From NCBI RefSeq assembly GCF_900128885.1, contig NZ_FQTU01000009.1, positions 1-64,000 on the forward strand: DNA of 64,000 bases, in the 5' to 3' direction. The notes below the pieces were generated by a model. The model saw only the letters and a program-made list of their open reading frames with translations, did not search any database and was not told where the DNA came from. The translations under genes were made by a program, and so were the position numbers. Shown here one piece after another: positions 53,165 to 61,958 of this stretch. The stretch is from Alkalibacter saccharofermentans DSM 14828 (GTDB lineage Bacteria; Bacillota; Clostridia; Eubacteriales; Alkalibacteraceae). Position 1 is the first letter of the stretch. Every line of letters starts with the position of its first letter.

Positions 53165-54016
53165 ATGAGTGAGTTGTTGAGTGGAAAGCTAGTAGCTGAA
53201 AGCATAAAAGAAGAGACGGTCAGGGCTGTAGAAGAACTTAAGAAAAGAGGAGTTGAGCCCAAACTAAAGATAATAAGGGTAGGTGAAAACCCCAGTGACC
53301 TATCCTACGAAAGAGGAGCACTAAAGAGAATGGCCGGTTGTGATATAAAAACTGAGGTTTTAGAACTTGATCAAGGTATATCACAAGACGACTTTATTGC
53401 CGAGTTGGAATTAGTGAACAAGGACGATTCGGTGCATGGAATATTGATTTTCAGACCTTTGCCCAAGCACATAGACGAAAATGTCGTAAAGTATGTCGTA
53501 GCTCCTGAAAAGGATGTGGATTGCTTTAGTCCTATCAATGTGGCTAAAGTCATGGAAGGAGATAGATCAGGTTTTGCTCCATGTACGCCTTCAGCGGTCA
53601 TGGAAATACTTGGCCATTACAATATCGATTTGAATGGAGCCAATACCGTGGTGTTAGGAAGATCCATGGTCGTAGGCAAGCCTGTGAGCATGTTGCTTTT
53701 GAAAGAAAATGCCACAGTTACGATTTGCCATTCCAAAACAAAAGATCTTTCAAAGGTAGCTGCAGCTGCTGATATTTTGATCGTTGGGATTGGAAGGGCT
53801 AAGATGGTGAATTCTCAGTACGTTAAAGAAGGCGCAATAGTTTTAGATGTTGGAATAAATGTGGACGAAAACGGAAAACTTTGCGGAGATGTAGATTTTG
53901 AAGATTGTAAAAACAAAGCCGGCATGATAACACCAGTACCGGGAGGAGTGGGGTCCGTCACAACATCTGTGCTAGCCAAGCATGTCATAAAGGCATGCAA
54001 GCTGCAAATCGGGTAA
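53165..54016 (+). CDS. folD: Methylenetetrahydrofolate dehydrogenase FolD, probably lacking cyclohydrolase activity
   Basis: A 283-residue FolD-fold enzyme (NAD(P)-linked oxidation of 5,10-methylene-THF). The Rossmann motif GRSMVVGKPVSMLLL, the ASN/GIGRAKMV region and the C-terminal TPVPGGVGSVTTSVL are intact. Aligning by eye to E. coli FolD, the cyclohydrolase Lys (K54) is A52 here (Y48-E-R-G-A52) and the partner Gln (in VQLPLP) is F96 (IFRPLP); the Asp of KDVD remains (D117/D119 region). This fits division of labour with FchA just upstream. Cofactor choice cannot be fixed by eye. Confidence 0.9.
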   Translation: MSELLSGKLVAESIKEETVRAVEELKKRGVEPKLKIIRVGENPSDLSYERGALKRMAGCDIKTEVLELDQGISQDDFIAELELVNKDDSVHGILIFRPLPKHIDENVVKYVVAPEKDVDCFSPINVAKVMEGDRSGFAPCTPSAVMEILGHYNIDLNGANTVVLGRSMVVGKPVSMLLLKENATVTICHSKTKDLSKVAAAADILIVGIGRAKMVNSQYVKEGAIVLDVGINVDENGKLCGDVDFEDCKNKAGMITPVPGGVGSVTTSVLAKHVIKACKLQIG

Positions 54017-54071
54017 TTTTAAAATGGCGTGAAGCAACAGCAAAAGAAGCTTTCAAGGCAGGGTGAGAAGC

Positions 54072-54995
54072 ATGTTTATAGAAACGCACATGCATTTGAC
54101 GTTAGACGGCATAGATTCAAAAAAATATAGGAATTCATTAAACATCGATTCAAAAACTACTGAAAATATGTTAAGAAAAGTGTTTGAATCATACAAATCC
54201 AGGGGCATATTTGCTATAAGAGATGGTGGAGACAACTTAGGACTATATGAGCTGGCTCGTTCAGTTGCCGACGAAGAAGGACTTATTTACAGGACGCCCA
54301 TTTATGGTATATACAAAAAAGGATATTATGGAAGCATGATTGGCAAGCCGGTAGAAGGACTGGATGAAATAAACAAACACCTTGATGATCTGGCTTTTAA
54401 AAAAGCTGATTTTATAAAGATTGTTTTAAGCGGGATGATATCCTTCAAAGAGTATGGAAAGGTTGGAGGAGTAGGGTTTAATAAAAATGAATTTGAGTAT
54501 TTGGTAAAAAAAGCCCAAGATCTATCCCTTCCTGTGATGGTTCATGCAAACTCTTTCCAAGGAGTACAAATGGCTGCTGAAGCCGGAGTCGATACCATAG
54601 AACACGGATATTACCTCTCTGATGAAAATCTTTGTGCTATGAAGGAAAAAAATATAATATGGGTTCCGACATTGGCTCCCCTTGGGAATATACTATATTC
54701 AAACGATAAGAGATACAAAAAGGAAAAAAACGTTATAAGAAGAATCTTTGAGCAACAATGCAAAATGATTAAATCCGGCTATGATATGGGTGTTAAAATA
54801 GCTGTAGGAAGCGATGCGGGATCTTACAGGGTTTATCACGGATCTGGTTTTTTTGACGAGTTGATATATCTAAACAAGTCGGGAATAGGGAAAGAAGAGT
54901 TGATGAGGATTGCATATAAAAACGGAGTATCGGCTTTGAGGATATCCCAAAAGGAGATTGGGGCTGCAGAGGACAGGATTATAGACGAAAGTTAG
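54072..54995 (+). CDS. Amidohydrolase-family protein of unknown substrate
   Basis: A 307-residue metal-dependent hydrolase. HMHLT (H6-x-H8) opens the metal site, followed by the Lys strand IKIVLSGM, MVHANSF, IEHGYYLSDENL, and the metal Asp in AVGSDAGSYRVYHG. This order matches imidazolonepropionase/prolidase-like amidohydrolases. Start at ATG 54072; an in-frame GTG 9 bp upstream is less well placed. It lies 55 bp after folD and 8 bp before a TIM-barrel gene, forming a three-gene unit of unknown pathway. Confidence 0.8.
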   Translation: MFIETHMHLTLDGIDSKKYRNSLNIDSKTTENMLRKVFESYKSRGIFAIRDGGDNLGLYELARSVADEEGLIYRTPIYGIYKKGYYGSMIGKPVEGLDEINKHLDDLAFKKADFIKIVLSGMISFKEYGKVGGVGFNKNEFEYLVKKAQDLSLPVMVHANSFQGVQMAAEAGVDTIEHGYYLSDENLCAMKEKNIIWVPTLAPLGNILYSNDKRYKKEKNVIRRIFEQQCKMIKSGYDMGVKIAVGSDAGSYRVYHGSGFFDELIYLNKSGIGKEELMRIAYKNGVSALRISQKEIGAAEDRIIDES

Positions 54996-55003
54996 GTGCA
55001 GAG

Positions 55004-55783
55004 ATGGAAAAAAGCATATTTTCCTGGTTTGGATTTTTTATGCCTATAAAAAGAAGGCTTGAACTGATTAAAAAAGTAGGTTTTGACGGAGTTTCACTAT
55101 GGTGGGAAGATGAGATATCTCCCGAAATCGTAAAGAAAGAAGATATGCCAAGAATGGCTGTAGACAACGGGCTTTTTGTAGAGTACATCCATGCACCCTA
55201 TAGCGATGTAAACAACTTATGGACTAGGGATGAAAAAGCTAGAGAGAAAACTTTAGAGCGCTATTTTGGGTATGTTGAGGATTGCCATAAACACGGCATA
55301 GGCACACTGGTAATGCATTGTAGCGATAAAGAAAATATCGGATTGGATATTGATGCCGGAATCAAAAGCTTTCAGGACTTGGCTGAAAATGCCAAAAGCG
55401 GGGATGTTAAAATAGCGGTAGAAAACACCAGAGACGCCAGTCTGGTGGACATGCTGCTGGAGGAGCTCAAGCTTCCAAATTTAGGCCTTTGCTACGACTC
55501 GTCACACGATTGGTTAACAGGACAGACTAAAGGACAGCTGTTTGACAAATGGGCGGAAAGGACCTTTACAACTCATTTGTCTGATAACGATGAGTTAAAA
55601 GACAGGCACTGGCTTCCCGGTGACGGCCATGTAGATTGGAAGCTGCTCAGGGGAATTTATTCAAAATCCAATCTCCGCTCCTTGTCTATAGAGGTTACAG
55701 GAAGCTGTGAGCCCTTTGAGAACCCGGAGGATTTTTTATCTGCTGCCTATGAAAGACTGGAAAGGATTGCAGGTGGGCTATGA
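55004..55783 (+). CDS. Sugar phosphate isomerase/epimerase-like TIM barrel
   Basis: A 259-residue protein of the xylose isomerase-like (AP_endonuc_2) superfamily. Visible strand motifs include GFDGVSLWWED, YIHAPYSD, TLVMHCS, IAVENT (metal Glu), LCYDSSHDW (metal Asp/His), THLSDND (His) and a late SIEVTG (Glu), so the metal site looks complete. The substrate is unknown. ATGA-type overlap (4 bp) with the next TIM-barrel gene suggests the two act together. Confidence 0.8.
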   Translation: MEKSIFSWFGFFMPIKRRLELIKKVGFDGVSLWWEDEISPEIVKKEDMPRMAVDNGLFVEYIHAPYSDVNNLWTRDEKAREKTLERYFGYVEDCHKHGIGTLVMHCSDKENIGLDIDAGIKSFQDLAENAKSGDVKIAVENTRDASLVDMLLEELKLPNLGLCYDSSHDWLTGQTKGQLFDKWAERTFTTHLSDNDELKDRHWLPGDGHVDWKLLRGIYSKSNLRSLSIEVTGSCEPFENPEDFLSAAYERLERIAGGL

Positions 55784-56757
55784 AAGTACTCTTGAATATG
55801 GTCAATCATAAAAGCAAACTAGACTGGTTTAAATGCGATTGGACTGACTTTGCTGACTTTCTTGAAGAGCAAAGAATGCACGGCTCCGAACTGATATTTC
55901 ATGACGACTATGATACCGAAAAAATCCCGAAAGAGATAGCCGTGGGAATGCATTTGAAATACTGGCCTACCTGGCTGGATTTTTGGAGGGGCGATGCTTT
56001 GTCATTGGAAAGCCAGTTTATGGGCATGGATAATGCAGAGCTTTATTATGGGGGATCTTCACCAGATGCAATTATCGACCAGTATAAAAGAGAGTTTGAT
56101 ACTGCGAAAAAGCTTGAGGTTGATTACGCGGTCTTTCACGTTTCACACGTTGAAGTAGAGCATGCCTTCACTTGGGATTTTACATATTCTGATGAAGAGG
56201 TGCTAGATTGCGCTGCAGAACTTGTAAATCGGGCAGCAGGTGAGAAATACCTTGGGTTTGACTTGCTCTTTGAGAACCTTTGGTGGCCGGGTCTGAATTT
56301 TAAAAATCCCGATAGCACCTTGGAGTTTATCGACAAGATAAAGTATCCACAAAAAGGGTTTATGCTGGATATTGGCCATTTAATGATAACCAACCCCGAC
56401 CTTAAGACTTTGGATCAGGCTTGTGATTATATTCAAAACATGCTAGAAAGAAACAAAGTAGTATTGAAAATGATAAAAGGTATTCATCTTAATCAGTCCT
56501 TAACAGGTGATTACTTGAAGCAAAGCGTTGAAAGCAAATTAAACGTCATTAGAAGTGCTGATAGCTACTGGGATGTTTTGAATCTAGCAAGGGAGCATAT
56601 CGGAAACATCGATACACATCTTCCTTTTATCAATCCTAGAATTAATGAAATCCTGGAACTGATAGACCCAAAGTACCTCGTTTACGAATTTTTACCTAAG
56701 GATAAATCGGAACTTAAAAATATGATTAAGATTCAAAACAAAGTTCTTGGAAGATAA
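55780..56757 (+). CDS. Second TIM-barrel protein of the isomerase/endonuclease IV-like superfamily
   Basis: A 325-residue protein, not closely similar to its neighbour but of the same fold by motif order: AVFHVSHVE, GFDLLFENLWW (Glu), GFMLDIGHLM (Asp, His), IKGIHLNQ (His) and YLVYEFLPKD (Glu). Translationally coupled to the preceding gene. It ends 36 bp before the riboswitch region for cobT. No known function can be assigned. Confidence 0.7.
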   Translation: MKVLLNMVNHKSKLDWFKCDWTDFADFLEEQRMHGSELIFHDDYDTEKIPKEIAVGMHLKYWPTWLDFWRGDALSLESQFMGMDNAELYYGGSSPDAIIDQYKREFDTAKKLEVDYAVFHVSHVEVEHAFTWDFTYSDEEVLDCAAELVNRAAGEKYLGFDLLFENLWWPGLNFKNPDSTLEFIDKIKYPQKGFMLDIGHLMITNPDLKTLDQACDYIQNMLERNKVVLKMIKGIHLNQSLTGDYLKQSVESKLNVIRSADSYWDVLNLAREHIGNIDTHLPFINPRINEILELIDPKYLVYEFLPKDKSELKNMIKIQNKVLGR

Positions 56758-56775
56758 GAATTAATTTGTTATAAT
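56747..56775 (+). promoter_or_regulatory. Promoter of the cobT riboswitch transcript
   Basis: TTGGAA (56747-56752), a 17-bp spacer and TATAAT (56770-56775). The -35 box lies in the last codons of the upstream gene. The predicted start falls about 10 bp before the riboswitch P1 stem. Confidence 0.7.
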
Positions 56776-56792
56776 CTGATTAATCGAATATT

Positions 56793-56942
56793 AGATTTAA
56801 GGTGCCCGGAAGGGAGAATAGGGAATCGGATTAAAATTCCGAGCGGACCCGCCACTGTAAGGAGGAGCGTGTGCATCAGCCACTGGAAACGGGAAGGAGC
56901 ATAACTGCTGTGAGTCCAAGCCAGGAGACCTGCCTTAAATCT
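56793..56942 (+). promoter_or_regulatory. Cobalamin riboswitch upstream of cobT
   Basis: AGATTTAAGG (56793-56802) and CCTTAAATCT (56933-56942) form a perfect 10-bp P1 stem. Between them are the conserved elements GAATAGGGAA, GCGGACCCGCCACTGTAA, the CACTGG ... GGGAAGG arm, and the B12 box GAGTCCAAGCCAGGAGACCTGCC. It controls cobT. The expression platform (56943-57060) contains GTAAAC/GTTTAC pairing at 56943-56970 but no clear terminator T-run, so control of translation is possible. Confidence 0.93.
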
Positions 56943-57060
56943 GTAAACGTAAATGATGGTAAAGTTTACGGTCTTGTTTGCATGGATGAGATCGTAAGCT
57001 TTTTTTATTCAACAAGCTTTCAAGGCAGAGTATTCAATAAAAACAACGGGAGGAAACACT

Positions 57061-58110
57061 ATGTCGCTATTGAAAGAAACATTATTAAAAATCGAGCCTG
57101 TGGATAAGGAAAAAATGTCACAAGCCAGAGAGCATGTAGATGGACTGCTAAAGCCGGTTGGAAGTTTGGGAGTTTTGGAAAACATAGCTATACAAATAGC
57201 TGGAATCAACCCAGATATCCTAGGAGGCGAGCTTAAAAAAGCTGTACTGGTATTTGCTGCTGACCATGGTATTTGCGAAGAGGATATAACCAGTGCTCCA
57301 CAGCCTGTGACCGCCCTTATGACTCACTTTATAGCAGAAGGAAAAAGCGGGGTGGGGGTTATAGCAAAAAAAGCTGGTGCAGAGGTTTTTGTTACAGATG
57401 TAGGAGTGAATGCAGAGATTACGAATCCCAAAGTCAGGAATAAAAAAATAAGGTTGGGTACGGGGAATATGGCTAAGCAGGAAGCCATGACCAGATTGGA
57501 AGCTGAAAAAAGCTTCGAGATAGGCATAGAAACTGCTCTAGAAATGATCAAAAACGGATATAATATACTTGCAACAGGAGAAATGGGAATAGGAAACACA
57601 ACTCCCAGTTCCGCGATATTTTCAGTTTTAGGGTCGTTGTCCCCAGAAGAAGTCACAGGCATCGGGGCCAACCTATCAGAAGAAAAACTGGTGAAAAAAT
57701 CTAGTGTTATACGAGAAGCTATAGCATTGCACAATCCTGATCCAAAGGACCCACTGGATGTTCTTGCAAAAGTGGGCGGTCTGGAAATAGGGGCGATGGC
57801 AGGAGTCATGTTGGCCGGTGCAAGCATGAAGGTGCCCGTACTGATTGACGGCTTCATATCATCTGCAGCAGCTGCATTGGCAGTCGGACTCAATCCGGAT
57901 GTTTATGATTATCTAATCTGTTCCCATAACTCGGCGGAAAAGGGTGCCAAGAAAGGACTGGAATTAATTGGGTTCAAACCCTTTCTTCATATGGACATGA
58001 GACTTGGTGAAGGCAGCGGTGCGGCACTGGCGTTCAATATAGTTGAAGCCGCACAGGGAATGTACAACGACATGGGTACATTTTCCCAAGCGGGAATCGA
58101 CATTGTATGA
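57061..58110 (+). CDS. cobT: Nicotinate-nucleotide-dimethylbenzimidazole phosphoribosyltransferase
   Basis: Activates the lower-ligand base of cobamides to its alpha-ribotide for nucleotide-loop assembly. The 349-residue protein has the usual features: LLKPVGSLGVLE, VFAADHGI, the GEMGIGNTTPSSAI motif, and the C-terminal catalytic region MRLGEGSGAALAF with Glu. AACGGGAGG is its ribosome site. It is directly under a B12 riboswitch. No bluB or other cob genes adjoin it. Confidence 0.95.
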   Translation: MSLLKETLLKIEPVDKEKMSQAREHVDGLLKPVGSLGVLENIAIQIAGINPDILGGELKKAVLVFAADHGICEEDITSAPQPVTALMTHFIAEGKSGVGVIAKKAGAEVFVTDVGVNAEITNPKVRNKKIRLGTGNMAKQEAMTRLEAEKSFEIGIETALEMIKNGYNILATGEMGIGNTTPSSAIFSVLGSLSPEEVTGIGANLSEEKLVKKSSVIREAIALHNPDPKDPLDVLAKVGGLEIGAMAGVMLAGASMKVPVLIDGFISSAAAALAVGLNPDVYDYLICSHNSAEKGAKKGLELIGFKPFLHMDMRLGEGSGAALAFNIVEAAQGMYNDMGTFSQAGIDIV

Positions 58111-58254
58111 TATTCGACTGAAGCGATTGCAGCCTTTTTTTCATGGTTTCACGCAAGCAGGGTTATATACGACGCTAAAGATACTATTATTGCAAGTCGA
58201 AGTATGATAAAATATAGTCAAATGCGTGCAGGCTGAAATGAAAGGATTAGACAA

Positions 58255-58902
58255 ATGAGATATAAAAAAGGCTTTGAGACAAAAGAAAACATCATAAGGG
58301 TTGCAAAAAAGATGTTTTATGAAATGGGATATACAAAATCAACGGTACAGAAAATTGCAGATAATGCTAATATTCCTTTGGGTTTGATACCTTATTACTT
58401 TAAGACCAAGGATAATATCGTCCTTGAAATTAATTCAAAGTTTTTCTTGGTTGTTTATGAATTTGTAAACAACAGACTCAATATCAAAAGAAATTCGTAC
58501 CTTAAACTGTATATAGTGACATCGATATACTATGATTTGATACTAAGTGATACCCGAAACAGAAAGTTCTTTTATGAGGTATTAAGAAACAAGTCGAATT
58601 TCAGGTCTCTGAGCTTCAGTGTCGAAAGGATATACAAGATGATTGCCAAGGAGTTTGAACTCGATTATGACCAAAAGGATATAGACTGTATTATGATATC
58701 AGAGTTCGGAGCCAGAAGAGAGCTGCTTTTAAATTACTGCGAGGGAAACCTTGGCGTGGAATTAGAATATTTGCTAAAGAAGCTTTCTTCTCTTACCGGT
58801 AGACTTTTCGGCATCAATGGTGAGATAATTGACGATTATCATAATCAGTGCATGGAGTTTATGAAAGAACATGACTATAGTTATATAAAATTTTTAGCTT
58901 AA
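58255..58902 (+). CDS. TetR-family transcriptional regulator
   Basis: A 215-residue regulator. The N-terminal HTH spans about 10-55 (ENIIRVAKKMFYEMGYTKSTVQKIADNANIPLGLIPYYFKTKDNI). The C-terminal ligand domain is rich in aromatic residues and has no recognisable subtype. It is monocistronic; the nearest genes are cobT upstream and folC convergent downstream. Target and ligand unknown. Confidence 0.88.
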   Translation: MRYKKGFETKENIIRVAKKMFYEMGYTKSTVQKIADNANIPLGLIPYYFKTKDNIVLEINSKFFLVVYEFVNNRLNIKRNSYLKLYIVTSIYYDLILSDTRNRKFFYEVLRNKSNFRSLSFSVERIYKMIAKEFELDYDQKDIDCIMISEFGARRELLLNYCEGNLGVELEYLLKKLSSLTGRLFGINGEIIDDYHNQCMEFMKEHDYSYIKFLA

Positions 58903-58908
58903 AAGTAA

Positions 58909-58945
58909 CAGCCGCCCCATATATTCTTCGGGGCGGCTGATTTCA
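58909..58945. terminator. Bidirectional terminator between TetR gene and folC
   Basis: CAGCCGCCCC and GGGGCGGCTG form a perfect 10-bp GC-rich stem with an 11-nt loop, followed by a short T-rich tract on both strands. It lies between convergent genes. Confidence 0.8.
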
Positions 58946-60241
58946 TGACCGTTTATTTAAAGAAGTCCTTGCTTCGCCTATCATATAAAGGGAACCGACA
59001 AATAAGTAAGCTTCTTGAGAATCTGAGTTCAAAGCCAAAGCTGCGGCAGAATCGATGGATTCTAGTTCTTCGGCACTCATATTTAAATTCACCTTAATGT
59101 ATTCCGCTAGCTCATGTGCGGGAAGCGCCCTTGGATTCACCGGCGTAACAGTAAAGAATTTCTTGGTAAATGGTGCGATTTCCTTAAGCATGGGACCGTA
59201 ATCCTTATCTCCTAAAATCCCTATTACAACATTGATTTTTTTATTTAGATACCTAGTAAGAGTCTTAGTCAAAGCTTCAAACCCGTTTAGATTGTGAGCG
59301 CCGTCTATGATAGTCAGAGGGCTTTCGGTTATGCGCTCGAAGCGTCCGGGGAAAACTATGGAAGACATTGACTCTCTGATTGCATCTTTCGAAACAGCAT
59401 ATCCTTTTTCCGCCAGGATTTCTAGGGCAGTCAAAGCGGTTAAAGAATTAGTGACCTGGTGATCGCCAAGAAGGCTCAACTTAAATTCTAAATTTGAGAA
59501 TATGCTGTTTTCTTTTGTATAAATAATAAATTGACCGTTTAAGTCAGCAGATTGCAGACTAATGTCAGATGCATTGGGCAGAATCAGGCAGGAGCCTGTT
59601 TTGTCCACCTTTTCTTTGACAACCTTCACGACTTCATCCCCTTGTGGATACAGCACTACTGTTGAGTTGTCTTTTATGATACCTGCTTTTTCAAATGCGA
59701 TTTTTTCAAGGGTATCTCCAAGATACTGGGTGTGATCCATTCCTATTGAGGTTATGACCGAAACGACGGGTGTCGGGATTACATTCGTAGCATCGAAGCG
59801 GCCCCCCATGCCTACTTCAAGCACTACGATGTCTACATTTTCATTTGAGAAGTATTCGAATCCTATTGCAGTGACAAGTTCAAATTCCGAAGGTGAGGGA
59901 TGACCTTCCGCCAACATTTGATCTACGGCAGATTTCACCTTGGATGTGACCTTTGCAAGTCTTTCTTTGGGTATCTGATTGCCGTCTATTTGAATTCTCT
60001 CAGTGAATTCCTCGAGATATGGAGATATGTATAGTCCGGTTTTGTAGCCGCTTTTTGTCAAAGCGTTGCTTATCATGTGGCTGGTTGATCCTTTGCCGTT
60101 GGTTCCAGCTATGTGAACGTATTTCAGATTCTTGTGGGGATCGCCTAAATATTTTAGCAAAAGAGTTATGTTGTCTAGACCCAGTTTGATGCCAAACATG
60201 TAAGTGCCATGGATATATTCAAGTGCCTGCTGATAGTTCAT
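58943..60241 (-). CDS. folC: Folylpolyglutamate synthase / dihydrofolate synthase
   Basis: Adds glutamate to folates so that they are retained and used by folate enzymes. The 432-residue protein is of the Mur ligase superfamily: P-loop HIAGTNGKGSTSHMI, then YISPYLEEFTERI, LEVGMGGRFDATNV (metal and folate region), the central ITSIGMDH, and IDGAHNLNGFEAL in the C-terminal domain. It fits the folate theme of the window. Its ATG is at 60241, after GAAAGGAGC. Confidence 0.95.
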   Translation of the reverse strand: MNYQQALEYIHGTYMFGIKLGLDNITLLLKYLGDPHKNLKYVHIAGTNGKGSTSHMISNALTKSGYKTGLYISPYLEEFTERIQIDGNQIPKERLAKVTSKVKSAVDQMLAEGHPSPSEFELVTAIGFEYFSNENVDIVVLEVGMGGRFDATNVIPTPVVSVITSIGMDHTQYLGDTLEKIAFEKAGIIKDNSTVVLYPQGDEVVKVVKEKVDKTGSCLILPNASDISLQSADLNGQFIIYTKENSIFSNLEFKLSLLGDHQVTNSLTALTALEILAEKGYAVSKDAIRESMSSIVFPGRFERITESPLTIIDGAHNLNGFEALTKTLTRYLNKKINVVIGILGDKDYGPMLKEIAPFTKKFFTVTPVNPRALPAHELAEYIKVNLNMSAEELESIDSAAALALNSDSQEAYLFVGSLYMIGEARTSLNKRS

Positions 60242-60269
60242 TGATGATGCTCCTTTCGGTTTTATGTAT

Positions 60270-61169
60270 TCAATCTACGGGGTTCTCTACTGAATATGGT
60301 TTTATAAATTGCCATTTTGTTTCTGCTGTGATTATAGCTATGAATATGATTGCACATCCTAAAATCATCTTGGGGGAGAATGCATCTCCAAGAAGAAGAA
60401 TAGCCATGAAGCTTCCGAAAAAAGACTCCAATGAAAGCAGGACAGCAGCATGGGTGGAGCTTGTGTGCTTTTGAGCTGTGTTTTGAAGCAAAAAAGCTAA
60501 AAAAGTACTAAAAACCCCTAAAAACACTACGTCCGTCAAGTAGGATGTCGGCATGGAAAAAGCCTGTTCTCCCGTGGAAAGCCTCCACAAAGCCGACATG
60601 AGAAAAGTAGTCGCAAACTGAATGATGGTCAATTTTATCGGATCGTAGAATTTGGAAAAAAAGCCAATTGAAAGTATATGGCATGCAAAGAAAAATGCAC
60701 ATATCAGGGTCAGGACATCTCCCTTGTTCAAGAACATGGAGTTTTGAAAGTCCAAAGTTAAAAATGCTATCCCCGCAAACATCATAATTGCAGCAACTAG
60801 GTTGTATGTATCAGGCTTGTCTTTTTTTATCAGCCAATAAATCCAGGGAACCATGATGACATTGGTGCCTGTTAAAAATGCCTGTTTGCCTGCTAATGTA
60901 TACTGGAGGCCTGCTGTTTGAAATGCAAATCCTAAAAACAAAAAAACTCCTATCATCCCACCTGCTTTTATGTCATTAAAGCTTAATTCTAACGCTTTTT
61001 TATGGAAGACGACAAAAGATATCAAGGTTGCAAGACCGAAACGTATTATCATAATGTCTGTAGGGGAAAAATTTGAAAGAGCGTTCTTTGTGGCAACAAA
61101 CCCACTTCCCCAGACAAACGCCGTTAAAATCAATCCCAAATCCGCAAATAATATTTTTTTGTTGTTCAT
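60270..61169 (-). CDS. EamA-family (DMT) transporter
   Basis: A 299-residue membrane protein with about ten helices in two EamA repeats. The first repeat starts ADLGLILTAFVWGSGFVATK, the typical family opening; the second repeat contains SLESFFGSFMAILLLGDAFSP. Substrates in the family are metabolites such as amino acids. It is 28 bp upstream of folC and probably cotranscribed with it. Confidence 0.9.
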   Translation of the reverse strand: MNNKKILFADLGLILTAFVWGSGFVATKNALSNFSPTDIMIIRFGLATLISFVVFHKKALELSFNDIKAGGMIGVFLFLGFAFQTAGLQYTLAGKQAFLTGTNVIMVPWIYWLIKKDKPDTYNLVAAIMMFAGIAFLTLDFQNSMFLNKGDVLTLICAFFFACHILSIGFFSKFYDPIKLTIIQFATTFLMSALWRLSTGEQAFSMPTSYLTDVVFLGVFSTFLAFLLQNTAQKHTSSTHAAVLLSLESFFGSFMAILLLGDAFSPKMILGCAIIFIAIITAETKWQFIKPYSVENPVD

Positions 61170-61319
61170 ATGTTCATTCTCCTAACTTTAAGTCAAAAAT
61201 AATTATATCAGAATTCATTCTCCAATAACAGTTGATTAATATCACTGTTTTTCACATGAATAAAAAAAAGTTATGAAAAACGTTTACTTCGTGTTAGAAT
61301 AACTCTAGAGGTATTGAGT

Positions 61320-61958
61320 ATGCTTAAATTAGACAAAAAAGAAATCGATGAGGTTTTAGAATTGTTGAAAACAGAATATGGAAATGCAGGACCGATGCTT
61401 AACTTTACCACTCCCTTCGAATTGTTGATAGCTACTGTACTCTCAGCTCAATGCACGGATATAAGGGTAAACATAGTCACCGAAAAGCTTTATAAGATGG
61501 CAAATACCCCGGAGGGCATTTTGGAGTTGGGAGAGAAAAAGCTTCAGGATACAATAAAAAGCTGTGGGCTGTACAAGACAAAGGGCAAAAACATACTATC
61601 GCTGTGCAAAATACTGATAGATAAGCATGATTCCCAAGTGCCCATGGATATTAATGAACTCACAGCACTTCCGGGAGTTGGAAGAAAAACTGCGAACGTG
61701 GTTATGAGCAATGCCTTTGGAATACCGGCTATAGCAGTTGATACCCACGTTTTTAGGGTAGCAAACAGAATAGGATTAGCCTGTTCTAAAAACGTATTGT
61801 CAACTGAGAAAGACTTAATGGAAGCCATACCCAAAGCGATTTGGTCCCAGGCCCATCATTGGTTGATCTTTCATGGAAGACAAATTTGCAGCGCAAGAAG
61901 CCCAAAATGCGTCGAATGCTTTTTAAAGAATTATTGCCTATACTATCGTGAGGGATGA
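61320..61958 (+). CDS. nth: Endonuclease III
   Basis: DNA glycosylase/AP lyase for oxidised pyrimidines. The 212-residue protein has VLSAQCTD, the helix-hairpin-helix LPGVGRKTANVV with the catalytic Lys, the catalytic Asp in VDTHVFRVANRIGL, and a [4Fe-4S] motif C-x6-C-x2-C-x5-C at the C-terminus. ATG at 61320 is preferred, with AGAGG eight bases upstream, over an in-frame TTG at 61314. Its stop overlaps the next start (ATGA). Confidence 0.95.
   Translation: MLKLDKKEIDEVLELLKTEYGNAGPMLNFTTPFELLIATVLSAQCTDIRVNIVTEKLYKMANTPEGILELGEKKLQDTIKSCGLYKTKGKNILSLCKILIDKHDSQVPMDINELTALPGVGRKTANVVMSNAFGIPAIAVDTHVFRVANRIGLACSKNVLSTEKDLMEAIPKAIWSQAHHWLIFHGRQICSARSPKCVECFLKNYCLYYREG

Noticed and set aside
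54307..54314. Third GTATATAC site as a GntR operator
   Set aside because: It is inside the amidohydrolase coding sequence, is not extended as a palindrome, and has no promoter nearby.
56871..57107. Open frame of 78 codons inside the cobT leader
   Set aside because: It lies within the conserved cobalamin riboswitch and overlaps the true cobT start.
58111..58150. Terminator after cobT
   Set aside because: There is a T7 run at about 58134-58141, but the preceding sequence forms only a 3-bp stem, so no hairpin is supported.
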